Origin: Gymnothorax reevesii
Lineage: Eukaryota; Chordata; Actinopteri; Anguilliformes; Muraenidae
Assembly (NCBI GenBank): GCA_029721435.1
Contig: CM056574.1
Span: forward strand, 4,229,001-4,293,000
Direction of reading: 5' to 3'
Length of the DNA stretch: 64,000 bases
Below the pieces are notes generated by a model that was given only the letters and a program-made list of their open reading frames with translations, had not been told where the DNA came from and made no database searches. A program made the position numbers and the translations under genes. Position 1 is the first letter of the stretch, and each line of letters begins with the position of its first letter. Shown here piece by piece: positions 30,161 through 39,220 of this stretch.

Positions 30161-30399
30161 GCATTTATTTGGCTGTGGGTATTTTCTAAAATGGGATTTT
30201 GTTCTATGTTTCATTTCAAATGGGAGAGGGAGTTGGAAGTGCATGGCGAAAGGCTTTTTTTTCTTTTTCTTTTTGAAGTTTCCATCACAAAAGGGGATGG
30301 CTTGATGTTGTTGTTTTTTTTATTACATACCAAACAGTTTAATATCAATGTAAAACAAAAACAATAACACAATTCATTATTAACTTGACAAAAACTGGT

Positions 30400-30483
30400 C
30401 CTCCCCTGTCTGCATTTGACCTCATGCACATGCAATTTCACTTCGTCTTCGGAGAAACGTGGTGACCTTCCTCTCTCCATCAC
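30400..30483 (-). pseudogene. Harbinger Myb/SANT-like protein, first exon fragment
   Basis: MMERGRSPRFSEDEVKLHVH followed by EVKCRQGRTSF resembles the start of the Myb/trihelix-like partner protein encoded by PIF/Harbinger elements (FSEDEVxLLVxEV). The Trp-rich helices that follow in intact proteins are lost. It faces the transposase gene, as is usual for this group. Confidence 0.55.
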
Positions 30484-30515
30484 GGGTTTCGGTTTGAGAA
30501 TTTGGGATAGCGCAG

Positions 30516-31007
30516 TGTTATGGCCCCAATTTCTTATAAAATATAAGACAGCAAGGGATGAGAGACAGAATTTTAAAACTTAAACAGATTTAATTAAACA
30601 AAGACTGACAACTAACCCACAATTTATACTACTGACCAAAATTGACATATACAAGAAAAAAAAAATATTTACAGTCCCCTGAGATGGGGTTACTTGATGA
30701 TGTTCTGGGACAGGAAAATGCTCCAACACAAGCAAAAATCCACAAAAAAACTTCACAGGTCTTGAAAAGAGTGACAGGTCTGGTCAAATGTATCCTTCTC
30801 CTTGCAATTTCTCCTACTACTTTACTTTCTGAATTTTCCTCCTTACATACTCTTTTGCAGCCCCCTCCCACCTTGCAGACGTTTTTCAGTTCTCTGGGAC
30901 TTTCCCTCTCAGACATGCCCAGGACATGCCCAAAACCTAGCTCCAGACTGGGCTTAACAAAAAAAAAAGGTAAATACTGCTATCTAGTGGCATTTTTTCA
31001 CAATACA
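30516..31007 (-). mobile_element. Solo LTR of the Gmr1-like Ty3/gypsy family
   Basis: TGTTATGGCCCCAATTTCTT at the left and CACAATACA at the right bracket 492 bp that match the LTR at 62583-63070 along their length. There is no internal sequence, so it is a solo LTR from LTR-LTR recombination or a fragment. I see no clear 5-bp target duplication. Near the right end is CTGCTATCTAGTGG, one base from the CTCF-like core in the other LTR. It sits immediately downstream of the zinc-finger gene. Confidence 0.75.
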
Positions 31008-31017
31008 CTGCTTAAAC

Positions 31018-31295
31018 CAGCTGTTGCTGTGCTGCATTATTTGCACCAAGTACATCTGAAGGGTTCTTCACCTGAGCGGACTCTTTGGTGCATACAAAGT
31101 ATATTGTCCGTAAAAGTGCTTCTGGCATTGACTACATTAGAAAGGCTTCAAATCCAAAGGAGTTTTTGGTGCAAGCTTAATTCATATTTTTCAGAAATAC
31201 ACTTAGCACACCATGTACATTTGTATGGTTTTTCACCAGTATGAACTCTTTGACACCTAGTTGAATTACAATTTTCAGACAAACACTTTCTGCAC
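31018..31295 (-). pseudogene. Degenerate zinc-finger tail beyond the stop of the zinc-finger gene
   Basis: One base out of frame with the 31296-34358 gene, the minus strand encodes QCIECRKCLSENCNSTRCQR then VHTGEKPYKCTWCAKCISEK and YELSLHQKLL, two more finger-like repeats with an HTGEKPYKC linker. A further HQRVRSGEEPFRCTWCK segment follows at about 31075-31035. Some zinc ligands are altered. These are remnants of a longer array, separated from the live frame by a frameshift near 31300. Confidence 0.75.
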
Positions 31296-34200
31296 TCAAT
31301 ACATTGAACATATATGAATTTGCTGGTGGGAATTTAATTTAGATTTCTGAGAAAAACTCTCCTCACACTGATTACATTTGTAGAGCTTTTCACCTGTATG
31401 AATTGTCTGGTGGGAATTTAAATGGCTTTTCTGAGAAAAACTCTTCTCACACTGATCACATGTGTAGGGCTTATCACCTGTATGAATTCTCTGGTGAGAA
31501 TTTAATTTAGATTTCTGAGAAAAACTCTTCTCACACTGATTACATTGGTAGAGCTTTTCACCTGTATGAATTGTCTGGTGGGAATTTAAATGGCTTTTCT
31601 GAGAAAATCTCTTCTCACACTCATCACATTTGTAGGGCTTTTCACCTGTATGAATTCTCTGATGGGAATTTAGATGGCTTTTATGAGAAAAACTCTTCTC
31701 ACACTGATCACATGTATAGGGCTTATCACCTGTATGAATTCTCTGGTGGGAATTTAATTTAGACTTCTGAGAAAAACTCTTCTCACACTTATCACATTTG
31801 TAGAGCTTTTCACCTGTATGAATTGTCTGGTGGGAATTTAAATGGCTTTTCTGAGAAAAACTCTTCTCACACTGATCACATTTGTAGGGCTTTTCACCCG
31901 TATGAATTCTCTGGTGGGAATTTAATATAGATTTCTGTGAAAAACTCTTCCCACAATGAACACATTTGTAGAGCTTTTCACCTGTATGAACTGTCTGGTG
32001 AGAATTTAAATGGCTTTTCTGAGAAAAACTCTTCTCACACTTTTCACATTTGTAGGGCTTTTCACCTGTATGAATTCTCTGATGGGAATTTAAATAGCTT
32101 TTTTGAGAAAAACTCTTCTTACACTGATCACATGTGTAGGGCTTTTCACCTGTATGAATTTTCTGGTGGGAATTTAATTTAGATTTCTGAGAAAAACTCT
32201 TCCCACACTGATCACATTTGTAGAGCTTTTCATCTGTATGAATTGTATGGTGGGAATGTAAATGGCTTTTCTGATAAAAACTCTTCTCACACTGATCACA
32301 TTTGAAGAGCTTTTCACCCCTATGAATTGTCTGGTGGGAATTTAAATTACTTTTATGAGAAAAACTCTTCTCACACTGACCACATGTGTAGGGCTTTTCA
32401 CCTGAATGAATTCTCTGATGGTATTTTAAATAATATTTCCATGAAAAAAACTTATCACACTGATCACATTTGTAGAGCTTTTCACCCGTATGAATTCTCT
32501 GGTGGGAAATTAAATGGATTTTCTGAGAGAAACTCTTTTCACACTGATCACAATTGTAAGGCTTTTCACCTGTATGAATTCTCTGGTGGGAAATTAAATG
32601 GATTTTCTGAGAAAAACTCTTCTCACACTGATCGCATATGTAGAGCTTTTCACCTGTATGAATTCTCTGATGGGAATTTAAAAGGAATTTCTGAGAAAAA
32701 CCCTTCTCGCACTGATCACATTTGTAGAGCTTTTCACCTGTATGAATTGTCTGGTGGGAAATTAAATGAGTTTTCTGAGAAAAGCTCTTTTCACACTGAT
32801 CACATTTGTAGGGCTTTTCACCAGTATGAATTCTCTGATGGGATTTTAAAACACATTTCCATGAAAAGCTCTTATCACACTGATCACATTTGTAGAGCTT
32901 TTCACCTGTATGAATTGTCTGGTGGGAATTTAAATGGCTTTTCTGATAAAAACTCTTCTCACACTGATCACATTTGTAGAGCTTTTCACCAGTATGAATT
33001 GTCTGGTGGCAATTTAAATTACTTTTATGAGAAAAACTCTTCTCACACTGATCACATTTGTAGGGCTTTTCACCTGTATGAATTCTCTGATGGTATTTTA
33101 AATAATATTTCCCTGAAAACAACTTCTCACACTGATCACATTTGTAGAGCTTTTCACCCGTATGAACTCTCTGGTGGGAAATTAAATGGATTTTCTGAGA
33201 AAAGCTCTTTTCACAATAATCACAATTGTAAGGCTTTTCACCCGAATGAATTCTCTGGTGGGAAATTAAATGGATTTTCTGAGAAAAACTCTTCTCGCAC
33301 TGATCACATTTGTAGGGCTTTTCACCTGTATGAATTCTCTGATGGGAATTTAAAAGGAATTTCTGAGAAAAACTCTTCTCACACTGATCACATTTGTAAA
33401 GTTTTTTACTTGAATGAATCGTCTGGTGGGAAATTAAATGGATTTTCTGAGAAAAGCTCTTTTCACACTGATCACATTTGTAAGGCTTTTCGCCTGTATG
33501 AATTCTCTGATGGGAATTTAAATTAGATTTTTTAACAAAAGTCTTCTCACACTGATCACATTTGTAGGGCTTTTCACCTGTATGAATTCTCTGGTGGGAA
33601 TTTAAAACACATTTCCATGAAAAGCTCTTCTCACACTGATCACATTTATAGGGCTTTTCACCAGTATGAATTCTACGGTGGGAATTTAATTGAGATTTCC
33701 ATGAAAAGCCCTTCTCACACTGATCACATTTGTAAGGCTGGGTTATTTCCATTATATCTATTCCCACACCATGGATTAATTCTGACTGTTCTTTCTCTGA
33801 TTTTTTGTTGTTTGTGTTGGGCTCTCCTGCACACTGCCATGGTTCTCTCTGGCCTTTTCCATCAACACCGGCTACATTAAGCTCAGTATTCATGAGATCA
33901 CTCACTGTACCTTCACTGGATTCAAACTTCACTTCATCACATTTAATATCAACACACTTAATGTCTTGCAAGACATTAACGTGTTCAACCTTAATATAGT
34001 CTCCATAATCTGTTTCAGTTTTGATCTGGTCAGGATGCAGATGGGTTTCATAGGCAAGTTCTGTTAAGCCTAGGCTCTCGGTCTTTAGATCCCCAGTGTT
34101 GCTGGGGCTCAGATCAGCTTCTGTTTTTATCAGTGATGCTTGTGTGTGATGTAAATCACTGACCCTGCTGTTTGCAGAAACACAAACTGGCTCCAGTGAG

Positions 34201-34358
34201 TCTAGTCCTGGTGCAGTGCATTTTGTCCCTGACTCTGCCATGTGAACAGACTCCAGTCCATGTAGGTCCTCTTCTTTCTCTCTGATCCTGTGCTGCGCGG
34301 GGAGCTCTGGTAGGGTCGTCTCAGTGTCCTGTCTCAGACGGACTCCTGCCTGCATCAT
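31296..34358 (-). CDS. C2H2 zinc-finger protein with 29 tandem fingers
   Basis: A 1020-residue frame. Residues 1-208 are a non-finger N-terminus; from Tyr209 on come 29 fingers of exactly 28 residues each (pattern C-x2-C-x12-H-x3-H) joined by TGEKP- or TGEKL-type linkers. Such proteins bind DNA in the nucleus, usually as repressors. There is no KRAB, SCAN or BTB domain. Instead the N-terminus holds five psi-K-x-E motifs (IKTE 77-80, LKTE 91-94, IKTE 112-115, IKVE 122-125, VKFE 143-146), which are SUMO-attachment consensus sites. Start: the first ATG (34358) has A at -3 and lies 33 bases after a CCTACAG acceptor; the next codon is also ATG. The fingers show block duplication (see findings). 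The frame ends ICSMY-stop because of a frameshift relative to further finger remnants downstream. It may be a host gene; it is the best candidate in the window. Codon for codon no premature stop is seen. Confidence 0.85.
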   Translation of the reverse strand: MMQAGVRLRQDTETTLPELPAQHRIREKEEDLHGLESVHMAESGTKCTAPGLDSLEPVCVSANSRVSDLHHTQASLIKTEADLSPSNTGDLKTESLGLTELAYETHLHPDQIKTETDYGDYIKVEHVNVLQDIKCVDIKCDEVKFESSEGTVSDLMNTELNVAGVDGKGQREPWQCAGEPNTNNKKSEKEQSELIHGVGIDIMEITQPYKCDQCEKGFSWKSQLNSHRRIHTGEKPYKCDQCEKSFSWKCVLNSHQRIHTGEKPYKCDQCEKTFVKKSNLNSHQRIHTGEKPYKCDQCEKSFSQKIHLISHQTIHSSKKLYKCDQCEKSFSQKFLLNSHQRIHTGEKPYKCDQCEKSFSQKIHLISHQRIHSGEKPYNCDYCEKSFSQKIHLISHQRVHTGEKLYKCDQCEKLFSGKYYLKYHQRIHTGEKPYKCDQCEKSFSHKSNLNCHQTIHTGEKLYKCDQCEKSFYQKSHLNSHQTIHTGEKLYKCDQCDKSFSWKCVLKSHQRIHTGEKPYKCDQCEKSFSQKTHLISHQTIHTGEKLYKCDQCEKGFSQKFLLNSHQRIHTGEKLYICDQCEKSFSQKIHLISHQRIHTGEKPYNCDQCEKSFSQKIHLISHQRIHTGEKLYKCDQCDKFFSWKYYLKYHQRIHSGEKPYTCGQCEKSFSHKSNLNSHQTIHRGEKLFKCDQCEKSFYQKSHLHSHHTIHTDEKLYKCDQCGKSFSQKSKLNSHQKIHTGEKPYTCDQCKKSFSQKSYLNSHQRIHTGEKPYKCEKCEKSFSQKSHLNSHQTVHTGEKLYKCVHCGKSFSQKSILNSHQRIHTGEKPYKCDQCEKSFSQKSHLNSHQTIHTGEKLYKCDKCEKSFSQKSKLNSHQRIHTGDKPYTCDQCEKSFSHKSHLNSHQRIHTGEKPYKCDECEKRFSQKSHLNSHQTIHTGEKLYQCNQCEKSFSQKSKLNSHQRIHTGDKPYTCDQCEKSFSQKSHLNSHQTIHTGEKLYKCNQCEESFSQKSKLNSHQQIHICSMY

Positions 34359-34388
34359 TCTGCTGATCTGATGTGTTCAAGAGTGCAG

Positions 34389-34402
34389 CTCCTGTAGGAA
34401 AA
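34389..34402 (-). promoter_or_regulatory. 3' splice acceptor of the zinc-finger exon
   Basis: On the minus strand TTTTCCTACAG/GAGCTGCACTC places the exon start at 34391, with the AG at 34393-34392. The pyrimidine tract is short. It implies at least one upstream noncoding or coding exon outside the region I can define. Confidence 0.55.
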
Positions 34403-35234
34403 TGGAGGAAGGGATTTTAACTTTAAACTGGACAATCGAGATGAAAGAAATACTTTCTCCACAGATTTTGGATGATTCCAGCAATCTATTCTTTTACATT
34501 TTTTAAATATTCTCTCTCATCTGTCAACCTAAACCAAACAGAAGAATTCAGTAACAGCTCACCAAATTGCTACACCAGAACGGCTCAATAGTATAACTAT
34601 TTAGATCAATCTTAGCAGAGAAGGATATTGACAAACTATGTCAGTGCGACACAATGGGAGCAGGATTTCAGTTCCAGCAGTCAAAAAGAGACTAAACACA
34701 ATGAATTATAATGGATATACAGGTATATAATATAACCATACATTGTATTGGGTAACTGCAATTTTCAATTTCTACTGAAGTACTCAAACATGAATCTGCA
34801 TCATTCCACTAAAACCAGCAAATAAGTGCTTGGTAAAACAATAAGTTACATTATGCATGAGATGATGTCAGCAGTTAAATTCCATAATATAAACAGGAAG
34901 TGATATTAATGTTACAATTGTGAAGCATGTGGGTATAATTTTCTATTAGAAGTGCTGCACTATTGTATTCCATTTGAAAGTTGAGGCTGGCACACATTAC
35001 AGGAGTCTTCAGACCTTCACATCATCATCATTATCATCATCATCATCACTTTCAGACACAGAGGAGGCCCATAAATCAGCAAAGAAAAAAAAACAACACA
35101 ATGACAACAGCAACAGAAAATAGGCGTACAATGCACAGAATACCCCACAGCCCGATGTCGAAGTTTTTGGAGACGCCCGCCCGCCCAACCGCACGAAGGA
35201 TAGCAATATCCCTTCAGCCTTGAGGGCTGAGGGG
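34403..35234. other. Upstream flank of the zinc-finger exon, no recognised gene
   Basis: AT-rich DNA, probably intron on the minus strand. It includes an (ATC)n microsatellite at 35019-35049. The minus frame at 35009-35482 overlaps this and is not a gene (its D-rich end is the microsatellite). Confidence 0.5.
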
Positions 35235-35237
35235 TAA

Positions 35238-35810
35238 AAATTAAAGCTGCAAGCAGCGTTGGACGGGTCCTCGCCCACCAGCGCCTGTCGAAACGGGGGC
35301 GAGACGTTTTCGAGCGCCGCCGAGCATAGTCTTTCGTTGGACAGTACGAGACTGAGGAAAATGTGTTGAGTTGAGTGCAAAGAGATTTTTCTTTTGGAAA
35401 ATGGAGTTGGGAGCAATGCGACCTGTTCTAAGCTTCTTACGCAGATTTTATCACTGCTGTGCATTGTGAAATCTTCCCCCATTCATGAACAGAGTAAAGG
35501 GAGATGAGCCATGTGATCCTGCTGCCACCCGGTGGTCAAAATGTGTAGCAACACAATGAAAAACACTCAAAATAAATAGTAATCCAAAAATTAATAATAG
35601 TTCTTCCACGTAAATCCTAGAAAGCTGAAATTTCGGGAGGATGTCCACTGAACACAGACAAGAGTTTCATAAACTGCAACTTATGGTGAATTCAGAAGTA
35701 CGCCACTCTATATTTTTCAAAATACTAATATTCATAACATGTTAACGTCTCGACAAATATTAATTGAAATGGCACCATGTTTGGCACATTGTTTCTCCAA
35801 ATGTAGATTA
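35238..35810. repeat. AGCTGCAAGCAGCG-type fish repeat
   Basis: ATTAAAGCTGCAAGCAGCGT followed by TGGACGGGTCCTCGCCCACC is the start of a widespread fish DNA repeat. The 3' boundary is uncertain; from about 35480 to 35810 the sequence still looks repeat-like but I recognise no landmark. Confidence 0.6.
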
Positions 35811-35811
35811 T

Positions 35812-36211
35812 GAAGTATCCCAAAGGACATTTTAAATCAAAATCTGGTGGCCTCTGTCCGAAAGCTGAAGATGGGTTGCCACAAGGTCTTTCAGGAAGAT
35901 AATGACCCTAAACATGTGGCCAAATCTACATAGAAATGGTTCACCAGACACAGAATCAAGCTCCTCCCATGGCCATCTCAGTCCCCAGACCTCAACCCCA
36001 TTGAAAATCTGTGGAGCGAACTGAAGAGGAGAGTGCAGAGGAGAGGACCCAGGTCGCTGGATGATTTAGAGAAATTGTGCAATCCCTCTTTCTGTATTCT
36101 CCCATCTTGTGAAACATTATAGGAGAAGATTAGGAGCTGTTTTGTTGGCAAAAGGGGGTTGTACAAAGTATTAACATCAGGGGTGCTAATAATTGTGGCA
36201 CACATGATTTA
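35812..36211 (+). pseudogene. Tc1-type transposase fragment, second copy of the 23-kb family
   Basis: Nearly identical in wording to 23226-23630: ATTTTAAATCAAAATCTGGT, then GATAATGACCCTAAACATGT and CCATCTCAGTCCCCAGACCT. It encodes the DNDPKH and PSPDLNPIENLW blocks but carries small deletions (for example about 20 bp after GAGAAATTGTGC). It is cut on the right where the CR1 tail begins at 36212. Confidence 0.85.
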
Positions 36212-37367
36212 ACATAACATAACATGAATGGCAAGAACAGGCCCAACTAAGCTCGCCAGTTTCTTTATACTATTGTGAATATATCCCTTCAGATACTAAA
36301 TGACTCAATGGTATCTAGCTTTAGGTCAAGCCTGCTCTTGAAAACCCCCAAGGTCTCTGCCTCAACAATATGGTCAGGCAAGCTATTCCACATAGAAATT
36401 ACTATTTGGGTGAAGAAATATTTCCGAATATCAGTGCGAAATTTACCTTTGGTCAATTTCCATTTGTGACCCCGAGTTCTACTCACAACACTTGGTCGAA
36501 GGAATCCTACATGATTCACTTTGTTAATCCCTTTAACATATTTAAAGACTTCAATCAAATCACCCCTGAGTCTCCTTTTCCTAAGACTAAAGAGATTAAG
36601 GATCTTCAGCCTCTTCTCATAGTTTTCATCTTTTATACCTGGAATAAGCTTGGTGACTCTTCTCTGAACTTTCTCTACAGCCTCTATATCTCTCTTTAAG
36701 TATGGTCCCCAGAACTGTACACAATACTCCAGGTGAGGTCTAACGAACGTGTTGTACAAAAGAAGCATCACCTCCTTAGATTTGTACTCAATACTTCTGG
36801 CAATGTATCCTAGCATCCGATTAGCTTTTTTTAACTGCTACGGCACAATGGCTAGAACCTGTGAGGGTTTGGTTCACAATCACTCCCAGATATTTCTCTT
36901 GTGCAGCACATTCCAGTTTTAAACCTCCCATGAAGTAATCCCGTCTAATGTTTTTATTACCTACATGTACAACTTTACATTTTGCTAGATTAAATTTCAT
37001 TTGCCACATTTCTGACTAATTCTGGATTCTATCCAAATCATCCTGAATCACTTTAGTGGACCCAAGACTATTTGCCAGACCCCCCAATTTAGTATCATGT
37101 GCAAATTGAACCAATCTGCTCTCGATATTCCTATCAAGGTCATTCATGAAAATGAGGAACAGCAGAGGTCCCAACACCGATCCCTGGGGGACGCCACTCC
37201 CCACCATACCCAGCTCAGATGAGATATCACAGACCACTACTCTTTGTGTTCTGTCCTGTAACCAGTTTTGAATCCACTTCAAAATACCTCCTATAACTCC
37301 AATGGAGCTCATTTTAAAAATTAGTCTCTTATGTGGTACTGTATCGAATGCTTTCTGAAAATCCAAG
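36212..37367 (-). mobile_element. CR1-like LINE, 5'-truncated, split from its 5' side by a Tc1
   Basis: The 3' end at 36212 shows (AACAT)n then GAATGGCAAGAACAGG, as in the copy at 3560. The minus strand encodes the reverse transcriptase and the C-terminal tail. It inserted into the Tc1 fragment at 36211. At 37368-37369 a TA separates it from a full Tc1 element. Confidence 0.85.
36289..37367 (-). pseudogene. CR1 reverse transcriptase
   Basis: Frames in order: 37367-37016 with LYLDFQKAFDTVPHKRLIFK (motif A), VPQGSVLGPLLFLIFMNDLD (motif B) and LVQFAHDTKLGGLANS (motif C, normally FADD, here FAHD, so one catalytic Asp is lost), then 37009-36821 with MKFNLAKCKVVHVGN and YLGVIVNQTL, then 36816-36289 with MLGYIARSIEYKSKEVMLLL, LEYCVQFWGPYLKRDIEAVE and WNSLPDHIVEAETLGVFKSR. 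Two stops break the frame at about 37013 and 36818. The sequence before motif A is absent. Confidence 0.85.
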
Positions 37368-37369
37368 TA

Positions 37370-38978
37370 CAAAACCCAAAACCAGTGAAGTTGGCACGTT
37401 GTGTAAGTCGTAAATAAAAACAAAATACAATGATTTGCAAATCCTTTTCAACCTATATTCATTTGAATACACTGCAAAGGCAAGTTACTTAATGTTCGAA
37501 CAGGTGAACTTTGTAATTTTTTTTGCAAATATTAGCTCATTTGGAATTTGATGCCTGCAACATGTTTCAAAAAAGCTGGCACAAGTGGCAAAAAAGACTG
37601 AGTCGAGGAATGCTAATCAAACACTTATTTGGAACATCCCACAGGTGAACGGGCTAATTGGGAACAGGTGGGTGCCATGATTGGGTATAAAAGCAGCTTC
37701 CCTGAAATGTTCAGTCATTCACAAACAAGGATGGGGCAAGGGTCACCACTTAGTGAACAAATGCGTGAGCTGATTGTCGAACAGTTTAAAAACAACATTC
37801 CTCAACGAGCTATTGCAAGAAATTTTGGGATTTCATCATCTACGGTCCGTAATATCATCAAAAGTTTCAGAGAATCTGGAGAAATCACTGCAAGTAAGCG
37901 ACAAGGCCGAAAACCAACATTGAATGCCCGTGACCTACGATCCCTCAGGTGGTACTCCATCAAAAACCGACATCAGTGTGTAAAGGACATCACCACATGG
38001 GCTCAGGAACACTTCAGAAAACCACAGTCAGTAACTACAGTCTGTCGCTACATCTGCAAGTGCAATTTAAAACTCTACAATGCAAAGTGAAAGCCATTTA
38101 TCAACAGCACCCAGAAACGCCGCCAGCTTCGCTGGGCCAAAGCTCATCTCAGATGGACTGATGCAAAGTGGAAAAGTGTTCTGTGGTCTGACGAGTCCAC
38201 ATTTCAAATTGTTTTTGGAAACTGTGGACGTAGTGTCCTCCGGACCAAAGAGGAAAAGAACCATCCAGACTGTTATAGGCGCAAAGTTCAAAAGCCAGCA
38301 TCTGTGATGGTATGGGGGTGTATTAGTGCCTAAGGCATGGGCAACTTACACATATGTGAAGGCACCATTAATGCTGAAAGGTAGATACAGGTTTTGGAGC
38401 AACATATGTTGCCATCCAAGCAACGTCTTTTTCATGGACGCCCCTGCTTATTTCAGAAAGACAATGCCAAGCCACATTCTGCACGCGTTACAACAGCATG
38501 GCTCCGTAGTAAAAGAGTGCGGGTACTAGACTGGCCTGCCTGTAGTCCAGACCTGTCTCCCACTGAAAATGTGTGGCGCATTATGAAGTGTAAAATGCAA
38601 CAACGGAGACCCCGTACTGTTGAACAACTTAAGCTGTACATCAAGCAAGAATGGGAAAGAGTTCCACCTGAAAAGCTTCAAAAATTGGTCTCCTCAGTTC
38701 CCAAACGTTTACTGAGTGTTGTTAAAAGGAAAGGCGATGTAACACAGTGGTAAAAAGGCCCCTGTGCCAACTTTTTTGCAATGTGTTGCTGCCTTTAAAT
38801 TCTAAGTTAATTATTATTTGCAAAAAAAAAAAAAAAAAGTTTCTCAGTTTGAACATTAAACATCTTGTCTTTGCAGTGTATTCAATTGAATAAAAGTTGA
38901 AAAGGATTTGCAAATGATTGTATTCTGTTTTTATCTACGATTTAGATGACGTACCAACTTCACTGGTTTTGGGTTTTG
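37370..38978 (+). mobile_element. Near-complete Tc1-type transposon (1609 bp)
   Basis: TA at 37368-37369 and 38979-38980 flank the element. It begins CAAAACCCAAAACCAGTGAA and ends with the reverse complement. The inverted repeats extend about 110-120 bp (through TTTGCAAATCCTTTTCAACC and GAATACACTGCAAAG), with some substitutions. It carries one transposase frame with three stops. It sits at the 5' edge of the CR1 copy. Confidence 0.9.
37731..38753 (+). pseudogene. Tc1-type transposase with three in-frame stops
   Basis: Start ATG at 37731 (MGQGSPLSEQMRELIVEQFK). The frame to the TAA at 38751-38753 is 341 codons with no net frameshift, the usual length for the group. The N-terminal helix-turn-helix region is present (IPQRAIARNFGISSSTVRNI) and a GRKP hook follows. 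Catalytic blocks are all visible: WSDES, LFQKDNAKPHSARV and SPDLSPTENVWRI. Stops occur at codon 120 (38088 TGA), codon 201 (38331 TAA) and codon 218 (38382 TAG). It would cut and paste the element at TA sites if intact; it is inactive here. Confidence 0.9.
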
Positions 38979-38980
38979 TA

Positions 38981-39220
38981 CTTGGACTGACCAGCTGGGA
39001 CCCACTTAAGCTGAATTTATGGTTCTGCATCGACTCCATGCAAAGGGCACGCCATCGCCTCGGCGTGAAATCACGCAGGGCTTTGAAAAATAATCGGCGA
39101 CCTGCAATAATCGCAGTCTTCTCGGGACATGACTACCGTCTAATCGCCACCCTGATTCTCCATTTCATGAAATTCTTTTTGTCACCTTCCTTGTTTCTTT
39201 AACCAGGAGATTTGATATAT
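38981..39220. repeat. Probable repeat fragment downstream of the Tc1
   Basis: TTAAGCTGAATTTATGGTTC and TGCATCGACTCCATG look like part of a fish DNA-repeat family I have seen with CGACTC phrases. No coding sense. Confidence 0.35.

Larger units (their letters stand above)
28845..30515. mobile_element. PIF/Harbinger transposon with transposase and Myb-like genes
   Basis: The left end GGGGCTCTATCTTTCACACTGC resembles Harbinger termini. Inside are a spliced transposase (plus, 29239-30160) and a Myb/SANT-like first exon on the minus strand (30483-30400), the two-gene layout of PIF/Harbinger. A separate small element lies in the first intron. The right end is not clear and may have been lost where the solo LTR sits at 30516. 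Confidence 0.7.

Noticed and set aside
32327..33526. A 399-aa plus-strand frame as a gene
   Set aside because: It is antisense to the finger array and follows its 84-bp period; no start context or domain supports it.
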